DNA of 64,000 nt from NCBI GenBank assembly GCA_035353815.1, contig DAOQAG010000003.1, forward strand, positions 88,470 through 152,469, in the 5' to 3' direction. The notes beneath the pieces were generated by a model. It saw nothing but the letters and a program-made list of their open reading frames with translations. It had not been told where the DNA came from and ran no database searches. Source of the DNA: JAKPUX01 sp035353815. GTDB taxonomy: Bacteria > Zhuqueibacterota > Zhuqueibacteria > Residuimicrobiales > Residuimicrobiaceae. The translations under genes and the position numbers were made by a program. Shown here piece after piece: positions 43,622 through 51,063 of this stretch (the stretch's first letter is position 1; each line of letters begins with the position of its first letter).

Positions 43622-44398
43622 CTAAAAATTCAGTAGGGTCGCGGCGAACATTTCCAGTGCACCAAAAGCCGAGGGGCTGACCCGCTCCCCCCGTTGCCGC
43701 AGAAAAGCGCTGATCTCGGCCGCCGTGGCAGGCAGGGTCAGCAGCCGGGTGTATTCATAGCGGTCGCGCGCCGCCGCGGCGGATTGCAGCAGCGCATCAC
43801 TGTGCAGCCGGCTATGGGCTCGGAAAATAAGCTCGGGCTTGTGCGTCTCGCGCGCCCGCAGCAGACCGATGCAGCGCAAGGTATAGTCTTCTACCGCCAG
43901 CGCCAGCTCCTCCACCAGCTCTTTCGCCATGCTGGCAAAGGGATCGGGATGGCTGCCCCGGGTGGGCGCATCAATATGGCCGCCGAAGACATCAAAACAG
44001 CCGGGATATTCACCCACCTGCTCACTACGTTGCATCAGGATGAGCTGGTCATCGGCACTGATGACCAGAGCGCTGATGCCAAGGGCATGGGAGAGCGCGC
44101 GCTCACCCCAGCGCTCGACGATCTCGGCAACGTGCCCGTTGGAGTAGAGCAGGCTTTTATAGTCGGTGGGGCGAAGACGCAGCTCCAGGGCGCCGTCCTC
44201 TGCCGCCCATCCCTCGAGCCGCGCGATCCGGCCGTTGAAATGCGGATTGGGCTTGAGCCCTTTCCATGCGGCATCAACGGCTTGCTGCAGCTCCGGGGCC
44301 CGTGATTCAGCGATACTTTTCCAGGTGACACGGAGATCGTCGACACCATAATGCCCCCTAAGCAGCGGGATGTAGGGGAGAGGGGGAGTTGGGCTCAC
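43622..44398 (-). CDS. NUDIX-domain hydrolase
   Basis: A 258-residue protein starting at GTG 44398; the start overlaps the methyltransferase stop by 4 bases (GTGA). The NUDIX region is about residues 105-185: 'ISALVISADDQLILMQRSEQ', 'DVFGGHIDAPTRGSHPDPF' and 'ASMAKELVEELALAVED', which keeps the G...E..EE core but not the full consensus. The N-terminal 100 residues resemble the extra domain of eukaryotic NUDT22-like (nucleoside diphosphate sugar) enzymes. Substrate unknown. Its pairing with ogt and ssb suggests a nucleotide-sanitising or repair role (inference). Confidence 0.78.
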   Translation of the reverse strand: MSPTPPLPYIPLLRGHYGVDDLRVTWKSIAESRAPELQQAVDAAWKGLKPNPHFNGRIARLEGWAAEDGALELRLRPTDYKSLLYSNGHVAEIVERWGERALSHALGISALVISADDQLILMQRSEQVGEYPGCFDVFGGHIDAPTRGSHPDPFASMAKELVEELALAVEDYTLRCIGLLRARETHKPELIFRAHSRLHSDALLQSAAAARDRYEYTRLLTLPATAAEISAFLRQRGERVSPSAFGALEMFAATLLNF

Positions 44399-44898
44399 AA
44401 CGGATTCCCTTCGAGCCGCAGCAGTGCCCGCTTCACTTGCAGGCCGCCGCCGTATCCACCCAGCTTGCCATTCGCTGCCACCACGCGGTGACAGGGAATG
44501 ATAATGGCGACCGGATTGGCACCGTTGGCGCCGCCGACTGCGCGCATGGCCCGCGGCTTGCCCAGACGGCCAGCCAGCTCGCCATAGGTAACCGTCTCGC
44601 CCCAGGGAATCTTTTGCAGCTCCTGCCAGACCGAGCGCTGAAAAGCGGTGCCGTAGGGAAGTTCAACCGGTACCTGCCATTGCACCTTCTCACCGGCCAG
44701 GTAGCGCCGCAACTGCTGCTGCACCTCCGGCAAAAAGCCGGGCGCCTTGCGCAGGGTGGATTGGCCGCCGAAGAGAAGGAGCAATTCAGCCTCACTGCGC
44801 CCGCGGACAAAATCGAGACGGCTGAGCACACCTGCTTCACCGGCGATGAGAATGTCACCGTGCCCCCAGGGGATCACATCGTAAAATATCTCTTTCAT
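44395..44898 (-). CDS. ogt: Methylated-DNA--protein-cysteine methyltransferase
   Basis: A 167-residue suicide repair enzyme that removes alkyl groups from O6-alkylguanine. The acceptor Cys is in 'NPVAIIIPCHRVVAANGKLG', with 'FQRSVWQELQKIPWGETVTY' and 'RAVGGANGANP' as the DNA-binding and active-site segments. ATG 44898 is preferred; an upstream TTG at 44904 has no support. It overlaps the NUDIX gene. Confidence 0.95.
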   Translation of the reverse strand: MKEIFYDVIPWGHGDILIAGEAGVLSRLDFVRGRSEAELLLLFGGQSTLRKAPGFLPEVQQQLRRYLAGEKVQWQVPVELPYGTAFQRSVWQELQKIPWGETVTYGELAGRLGKPRAMRAVGGANGANPVAIIIPCHRVVAANGKLGGYGGGLQVKRALLRLEGNPL

Positions 44899-44962
44899 GG
44901 GCAAAACTTATCCATATTTATGCTTTTTGTCAAGCTAAAAGTTGCCGGAGCACCCAAAGGAA

Positions 44963-44993
44963 AAGGGTTGCCGGGCAAAACCCGGCAACCCTT
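44963..44993 (-). terminator. Long-stem terminator of the Oar-like receptor
   Basis: AAGGGTTGCCGGG and CCCGGCAACCCTT form a perfect 13-base stem around CAAAA. It starts 38 bases after the stop at 45032; on the minus strand TTCCTTT follows the stem. Confidence 0.78.
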
Positions 44994-45031
44994 CCCTGGT
45001 TACTCTTCAGCTGCACCGTTGCGGATTCGGC

Positions 45032-48000
45032 CTAGTTGAAATTGTAACGCAGGCCGAACTGGACTCTGTAGACATCGCTGAGGGTCGCGTTGTAGTCATA
45101 GGTATGATCCATCAGCTTGCCGCTGAAGCTGCGCAGCGTGTAGGTCGCCTTGCCTTCGGCATCCGCAGCGCCGGTCTTGGGAACCACCAGCGGCGAACTG
45201 GAGACCATCTTCTTGCTCACACCCCAGTTCTTGTTGATCATGTTAGTGAAATTGATGAAATCAACCCGGAACTGCAGGGTGTTGCGCTTGCCGAGAAAAT
45301 TGGTGAAAAGATCCTGGGAGATCGAAAGATCCGCGCGATAGACCATCGGCAGCCGGACCGCATTGCGGCCGGCATACTCGCCGCGGTGCTTGCTCAGATA
45401 CTTGTCCTGCTCGATGTAGGCATCCCAGGCGTCCGCCTGCTGGGCCGCAGTGAAAGTGACGCCGCCCGATTTGTATTCCTGGAAGTTCATCTCGGACTTG
45501 TCTTTGTGGATGTAGAGCAGATCGTTGCCGGTGGCGCCGTCGCCATTCAGATCGCCGCTGAAAATGTAGCTGGCGTTGCCGACCGAGAACCCATCCAGAT
45601 AGAGGGCCACTGTCGTGGCACCCAGCTTGAGATATTCGAAGCGATAGGAAAGGGCGCCGAGAACACGCGATCCGGCGGAGGTGGCGGAATAGGCGTTCAC
45701 TGGATTGTTGGGATCCCAGTTGATCGCATTGGCCGTAAAGGAGCCGGAGGCGATGGAACCTGGATCTACCGTATTCTTGGATACACCGTAGCTGTAGGCC
45801 ACCTTGCCGTACAGACCGTTGCTGAAGGGCTTTTCGATGGCCGCAACGATGTTGTAGGAGTAGCCGACGTTCTGGTTCTTCAGGACGATGGCGTTCTCGA
45901 CAACGTTGCCCTTGGTATTGTTGATGCGGTTGCTGGTGTAGCGCGGCCGATTGTCGGCGCCATTAAAGTTGGTCTGCGCCTTGGGCAGGTTGGCGTTGAT
46001 GTAGTAGACGCCGTTGACATCGCGGCCGTACAGAACCTCAGCCGTTCCGATCAGGCCCCACGGCAGCTTCTGGTCGACACCGAGGTTGCTTCTCCAGATC
46101 TGCGGGAACTTGAAATTGGGATCGGTCAAGGCCAGTTCATAGCTCGACGCCGGAGCGCCGGTCACGCTGGCGGGCTCATAGGCGTGGGGATTCGGGTTGA
46201 ACGGACGCGCCGTGGTGTTGGTGAGTTTCTCAAAACCGGTCAGCATGCCGGTGTTGCCGATCTGGTTGGAGATCCAGACATAGGCGGGTTTGCCGGTGAA
46301 GATGCCGGTACCACCGCGCACCTGGGTCGAACGGTCGCCCTTGACGTCCCAGTTGAAACCGAGACGCGGCGAGAAGTGGATGTTGGCATCCGGCAGCTTG
46401 TCGGTTTTGTACTGGACCACATCGCCGTTCTCATCGAGGAAGTGGGTGGTGTCGGCATTGACATTGTCAAATCCCGTCTTCTCGAAGAAGGGCACATCGA
46501 GGCGCAAGCCGGCGGTCAGGCGCACATTTTTATGGATCTGCATCTCGTCCTGACCGTAGATGCCGGTATACCAGACCTTGAGGGGCTGGACCGGCTTTTC
46601 CATGCCGGGGATGTTGATCCAGCGCTTCTGGAAGGTCGCCAACTTGACCGGGGAGACGGTGCGATTGGGATTGGCAAGATAGTCGTTGGCATCGGTGTAG
46701 AAATCAGCCAGCGAATTGTAGACATAGATGCCCTGAGATCCCGGGTAGAAAACGTTCTCCGAAGAGTAGCGTTCGAGGCTGGCGCCGAAGGTCCAGTTGT
46801 GCTTGGGACCGTAAATGGTCCAGGTGTCCTGCAGCTGGAAGGTCTTGTAGCGCAGTTCGTTGTTCGGGGTGAAGGGCTCGAATCCAAAGGTGGTATAGAC
46901 CGAGCCGCTCTCGAGGATGTCGACCATCGGGAAGAGCTCGCCGCGCGAATCGCGGCTCTCGTCGTTGTAGGTATACCCGATGATCAGGTTATTGGCCATG
47001 TTGGCGCCGATCATGGCATTCCACTCGCCGACGATCGAGCGGATGTTTTCCTTGATCTTGTAGTTGGAGTTCTGGAAATTCAGACCGGTTGAGTTGCTGC
47101 GGCGGGTGCCGTATCCCAGCGAGGAAGAGTTGGAGAGCAGCACGTCGGTGTCCGAATTCAGGTGGTTGTAACGCAGGCTCAGCTTGTTGCGGTTGTTGAG
47201 GTTGTAATCGATCTTGGCGATAAAGCGCAAGGCCGGCGTTTCATGGTCATAGCCCTGGTATGGGCCGGTCTCGTAGTTGAAATTCTTCTTCAGATAGGCG
47301 CTCAGGGCATCCAGATCCGAAGCGAGCACGCGGGTGGTCATGCCGGCGACGGCCTGACTGGCATCGGTTCTGGCCGTATAGGTGGTACCCGGTTGGGTCA
47401 GCTTGTCGCTTTCAGCATCGACGAAGAAGAAAAGTTTGTTCTTGATGATCGGGCCGCCGAGGCGGGCGCCGTAGCGGTTGTAGCTGAAAGTGCCCGGATC
47501 GAACTTTAAGTCCTGGGCTTTGGTGCCGACCAGGCTCTGGTCACGGGTCAGGCCATAGATGGAGCCGGAGAATTCGTTGGTGCCGCTCTTGGTGACAGTG
47601 TTGACGCCGGCGCCGACGAAATTACCCTGGCGGACATCATAAGGGGCGATGTTGATCTGCAGCTGTTCGATCGCCTCGAGCGAGATCGGCGCAACGCCGG
47701 TACGGTCACCGGGCTGCCCGGAAAGACCGAACGAGTTGTTGAAATAGGAACCATCGACCGTGACGTTGTTCATGCGGTTATCCTGACCGGCAAACGAAAA
47801 ACCATAGCCGGAGGGATTGTACTGCGGCGTCAAGCGGGCGAAATCCTCGATGCGCTGGCTGATGGTCGGCAGCATCTGCATCGTCTGGGTGCTGATGGTG
47901 GTGGCGGCACCGGTGCGTGAAGCGCTCATGAGGGGATCGCGTTCAGCGGTGGTGACGACTTGACCGAAATCGATGCTTTCCTGAGGCAGGATGAAATCGA

Positions 48001-48325
48001 TCTTCATGTCCTGACCGAGGGTCAGATAGATGTTCTCGATCTTTTCAGTTTTGTGGCCGACGAAACGGGCGGTGATGGTGTAGGGCCCGCCGATGCGCAT
48101 GCCGGAGATATTGTAGCGGCCGTCGCTGCGGGAATTGATGCCGAAGGTGGTGCCGCTGGGCTGATGGACGGCCATGATGTTGGCGCCGATCAGCGGCTGT
48201 TTGTTGTTGTCGAGCACCCGGCCGTTCAAAGCCGCGGTAGTGAGGCCCTGGGCCCAAACGCCGGCCGGCACGATCAGCGCCAGAAGCAGCAGGAGCACAA
48301 GTCCTTTGGTAGCGGTTTGGTTCAT
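45032..48325 (-). CDS. Oar-like TonB-dependent outer-membrane receptor
   Basis: A 1097-residue exported protein. The signal peptide ends at about residue 26 ('VPAGVWAQ'). Then come a carboxypeptidase-regulatory-like domain ('AALNGRVLDNNKQPLIGANI', about residues 30-110), a TonB plug (about 120-260, 'MNNVTVDGSYFNNSFGLSG', 'GVNTVTKSGTNEFSGSIYG') and a large barrel to the end 'DVYRVQFGLRYNFN'. The 'AGVNTVTKSGTNEF' wording and overall size match the Oar group. GGAGG lies close before the ATG at 48325. It has its own 377-base upstream region and terminator. No T9SS gene is directly adjacent. Ligand unknown; Oar-type proteins in other bacteria are linked to secretion as well as uptake. Confidence 0.9.
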   Translation of the reverse strand: MNQTATKGLVLLLLLALIVPAGVWAQGLTTAALNGRVLDNNKQPLIGANIMAVHQPSGTTFGINSRSDGRYNISGMRIGGPYTITARFVGHKTEKIENIYLTLGQDMKIDFILPQESIDFGQVVTTAERDPLMSASRTGAATTISTQTMQMLPTISQRIEDFARLTPQYNPSGYGFSFAGQDNRMNNVTVDGSYFNNSFGLSGQPGDRTGVAPISLEAIEQLQINIAPYDVRQGNFVGAGVNTVTKSGTNEFSGSIYGLTRDQSLVGTKAQDLKFDPGTFSYNRYGARLGGPIIKNKLFFFVDAESDKLTQPGTTYTARTDASQAVAGMTTRVLASDLDALSAYLKKNFNYETGPYQGYDHETPALRFIAKIDYNLNNRNKLSLRYNHLNSDTDVLLSNSSSLGYGTRRSNSTGLNFQNSNYKIKENIRSIVGEWNAMIGANMANNLIIGYTYNDESRDSRGELFPMVDILESGSVYTTFGFEPFTPNNELRYKTFQLQDTWTIYGPKHNWTFGASLERYSSENVFYPGSQGIYVYNSLADFYTDANDYLANPNRTVSPVKLATFQKRWINIPGMEKPVQPLKVWYTGIYGQDEMQIHKNVRLTAGLRLDVPFFEKTGFDNVNADTTHFLDENGDVVQYKTDKLPDANIHFSPRLGFNWDVKGDRSTQVRGGTGIFTGKPAYVWISNQIGNTGMLTGFEKLTNTTARPFNPNPHAYEPASVTGAPASSYELALTDPNFKFPQIWRSNLGVDQKLPWGLIGTAEVLYGRDVNGVYYINANLPKAQTNFNGADNRPRYTSNRINNTKGNVVENAIVLKNQNVGYSYNIVAAIEKPFSNGLYGKVAYSYGVSKNTVDPGSIASGSFTANAINWDPNNPVNAYSATSAGSRVLGALSYRFEYLKLGATTVALYLDGFSVGNASYIFSGDLNGDGATGNDLLYIHKDKSEMNFQEYKSGGVTFTAAQQADAWDAYIEQDKYLSKHRGEYAGRNAVRLPMVYRADLSISQDLFTNFLGKRNTLQFRVDFINFTNMINKNWGVSKKMVSSSPLVVPKTGAADAEGKATYTLRSFSGKLMDHTYDYNATLSDVYRVQFGLRYNFN

Positions 48326-48702
48326 ACTTCTCCTCCTTTGTGAAACGTTATGCACCGTATTTGGCGGTGGTTTGTGGAACGCGTGACGAGCAATAGGATA
48401 AATGTAGTAGAGACAACAAGGACGTAACGGCCGGGAGACCGGAAAGAGGGGGAAAAAGTTGGCAACGGACTGGCAGGTGCTGTTCTGCGGCGGGACCGCA
48501 ACAAACGCTCATAAGGTTGGGCCATCAGCTCGTGAAAAGGGTTCTAGATATGGACGGTAATGACCTACAGGCCCCAAATTACCCCAACACGACGGGAAAA
48601 TAATACGAAATCCCGGAGAAATTCGCAAATGAATTTAGGGTTAAGATCGGCGATTCAGTGGATTTCTTTCTAACGTAAGCTCCTGTTTTTACACCAGGCA
48701 AT
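48326..48702. other. Upstream region of the Oar-like receptor
   Basis: A 377-base gap with no convincing gene. On the minus strand an A/T-rich stretch with TACATTTATC about 60 bases before the start may be a promoter. The GC-rich part near 48430-48470 contains short inverted repeats (GGCCGGGAGACCGG), not a clear terminator. No tRNA or repeat array seen. Confidence 0.4.
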
Positions 48703-49941
48703 TCAGGGATTCTTCTGGTCATCCGGAAGATCGGACTCCGAGACCGAATATTGAAAGCGGCGGATGGCTTTAGCACCACGTTCCACGACATAGACGACAT
48801 CATTGCTGACGAGAATACCACGGCCATCGGCGAAGCGGGCTTGTGCCAGCCCCTTCTTCCCGAGCGGGAGGAGCTGACCGGCTTTGGTGCCGGCGTTGCC
48901 GTATTTGGTCACCACGCCGGTCGCACCGTCAAGGACAAAGATGTTTTCCGAACCGTCCAGGGCGATGTCGTACGGCTTCTGGAAGCGGTCGAGGTCCATA
49001 ATGGCATGCTGATAGAGAACGTAACGCGGAGCAAAACTCCCGGCGCTCAGCTTCTGCACGCGGAAATTGCCCCCCAGCTGGGTGAAGTAGAGGTTTTCAT
49101 CGCTGTCGGTGGTGATGGCCCAGGGGTCATCGACCGTCCCGGATCCGGAGCCGTAGACGGCCACGGTAGCCTTCAGCTCGGCCGTATAATGAAAGAGCAC
49201 CGTCCGTTCCCGCCCTTTGAGGGCCAGATCAGGGACCAGAACAAGCTGCAGAATGCGGTCGGTGGCGGTATCGGTAAGATAGACGCTCTCCTCGCCATAC
49301 TTGCCGGCGGTGACGCCATGGTATTGCGCGCCGGCCTCCGGATCCTGCCAGGCCGGGTAGACCGCCCGGGCGGCGGCAATGACCGCTGCATCGCTGTGAA
49401 AAAGATAGCGGCGCAAGGCCGGAGATGATCCGCCGGCAGCGATGCGCTGCCGCAGCTCCGCGAAGGTGAGCGTCAACTCCGCGTGGGTTTCCCGGTCAAA
49501 ATAGATCCCCGCCTCGGCGACGGAGTCAATGGGGATCCGGTTGAGATACTGATTCCAGATGAAGAGCTGGTTGCCGCCCGTGACGATCAGCAGATTGAGC
49601 TTGCTGTCCATAGCCAGCGCGCGCGGGGAGGGAAGGGTGATCTGGTCGAGGCCGAATCCGCTCACCACATCCCCGGCCTTGGTGAGAGCGTGGATTTTCC
49701 CCGCCTCCTCATCGGCAAGAAAGAGGGTGCCGTCCGCCCCGATGGTGAGGTCGCCGGGGGCCGCCAGGGAGATGCCGAGTTGGGCGCTGTTCCAGACCGG
49801 ATTGAGCTCGACGTAACTGGTGTCGTTGGCCCCAAACGAAGCGCTGGTAGTCCTTGGGCTGGGAAGGGGCATCTTGCTCTCCTCACATCCCGACAGGAGA
49901 GCAGCAAGCCCAATGATGACGAGTGCGTTGCGGCTTTTCAT
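48703..49941 (-). CDS. Beta-propeller (NHL-like) lipoprotein
   Basis: A 412-residue lipoprotein (lipobox 'LAALLSGC', Cys near residue 19). The rest contains NHL/6-bladed propeller-style blades: 'PGDLTIGADGTLFLADEEAG', 'PRALAMDSKLNLLIVTGGNQ', 'DDPWAITTDSDENLYFTQLG', 'KPYDIALDGSENIFVLDGAT'. ATG 49941 overlaps the upstream stop by one base (TGATG), a strong coupling sign. It is the last gene of the surface operon, and as a lipoprotein it may sit on the outer membrane beside the TonB receptor. Ligand unknown. Confidence 0.82.
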   Translation of the reverse strand: MKSRNALVIIGLAALLSGCEESKMPLPSPRTTSASFGANDTSYVELNPVWNSAQLGISLAAPGDLTIGADGTLFLADEEAGKIHALTKAGDVVSGFGLDQITLPSPRALAMDSKLNLLIVTGGNQLFIWNQYLNRIPIDSVAEAGIYFDRETHAELTLTFAELRQRIAAGGSSPALRRYLFHSDAAVIAAARAVYPAWQDPEAGAQYHGVTAGKYGEESVYLTDTATDRILQLVLVPDLALKGRERTVLFHYTAELKATVAVYGSGSGTVDDPWAITTDSDENLYFTQLGGNFRVQKLSAGSFAPRYVLYQHAIMDLDRFQKPYDIALDGSENIFVLDGATGVVTKYGNAGTKAGQLLPLGKKGLAQARFADGRGILVSNDVVYVVERGAKAIRRFQYSVSESDLPDDQKNP

Positions 49942-50927
49942 CAAAATTCAAATCCAAATGTGAACTGCTGAGTCATATTGAGATGTTCAAAATCGGCATA
50001 GGCATAATCAATCTTGAGGCGCGCCCCTTTGAGAATGAACATGGCTCCGGCGCCGAAGGTCCACGGATTCTCATCCATATTGGCACGGTAGCCGCCGCGC
50101 AGGAAGAACAGCGTACGGTAGCGATACTCGCAGCCCAGCAGGAGATTTTCCTGATCATCCATGGGGTGGTTCATCTGCAGGCTGCCGGTGACCAGATGGC
50201 TGCCGCGCGTCAGCAGATCCATGGCCGCACCCAGGGTGAACAGCGTCGGTGGGGAATAGGCTTGCCAGGCGGTTTCGGTCTCGCTGCCCGACTCCCGGCG
50301 CATGTAGGTTCCGCCCGGTCTGATATCGTTGCCGAAATTGCGCATTGCAGCGGCGATCCGCAGGGTTTTATAGCCGGTCCAGTAGTACGTCCCGAGATCG
50401 AGCAGCACACCGCCCATGCGCAGTTCTGCCAGCTCTTCGCGGACATATTTAACAGTGATGCCGAAGGAAAAGCGGTCGGTCATCTTGAGCGAACCGCTCA
50501 CTCCTGCGACCATGTCACTGTAGGAGAAATACTCGCCATTGCCATAAGGATGATATTCGGTCGTTACAGGCATGTCGGCCAGATGCAGATAACCGACGAA
50601 TCCGCCGAGCGCGAGATTGCGGGTGACCTGATGGACATAGCCGAGATATTCATAATCGACATCCACGAGCCAGTCGAGGTGCGAGATCAGCAACTCATTG
50701 CGGCCGCTCTGGACGAGCCCGGCCGGATTCCAGTAGGTGGCCGAAGCGTCGTTGGCCATGGCGACATAGGCTCCGCCCAGCGCAGAGGCACGGGCGCCGA
50801 CACCGATCTTGAGAAAGGTCATCGATGCCGTCCCGGCCCGCTGTTCGCCCAGCCTGGGCAGCAGCCCCTGGGCGCCCGCCTGCCCGGCCCAAAGAATAAG
50901 GAGTATCTTGATTATCCTGTTCGTCAC
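49941..50927 (-). CDS. PorV/PorQ-family outer-membrane barrel
   Basis: About 328 residues from a GTG start at 50927 (weak ribosome site; the frame extends to a TTG at 50996 but the hydrophobic signal starts only here). The signal is 'IIKILLILWAGQAGAQ'. The family hallmark is 'KIGVGARASALGGAYVAMAN' and 'ATYWNPAGLVQSGRNELLIS', as in PorV, which attaches or shuttles type IX cargo. Alternating strands continue to '...LKIDYAYADFEHLNMTQQF'. It is coupled to the propeller lipoprotein. Its place beside sorting-domain proteins supports a T9SS-linked role. Confidence 0.8.
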   Translation of the reverse strand: MTNRIIKILLILWAGQAGAQGLLPRLGEQRAGTASMTFLKIGVGARASALGGAYVAMANDASATYWNPAGLVQSGRNELLISHLDWLVDVDYEYLGYVHQVTRNLALGGFVGYLHLADMPVTTEYHPYGNGEYFSYSDMVAGVSGSLKMTDRFSFGITVKYVREELAELRMGGVLLDLGTYYWTGYKTLRIAAAMRNFGNDIRPGGTYMRRESGSETETAWQAYSPPTLFTLGAAMDLLTRGSHLVTGSLQMNHPMDDQENLLLGCEYRYRTLFFLRGGYRANMDENPWTFGAGAMFILKGARLKIDYAYADFEHLNMTQQFTFGFEF

Positions 50928-51063
50928 GTTTTGCTCTGTATCATAAAGAGTGCTCGTTCTGCCTGCTGCCGGATAGAGCCCCGCGCCACGCTGCAACGCC
51001 GGAAATGGTCAACAACTCCGGACCGGCGTATTCAAGTGACCTGCTCCCCCGGGTCATCCCTCT

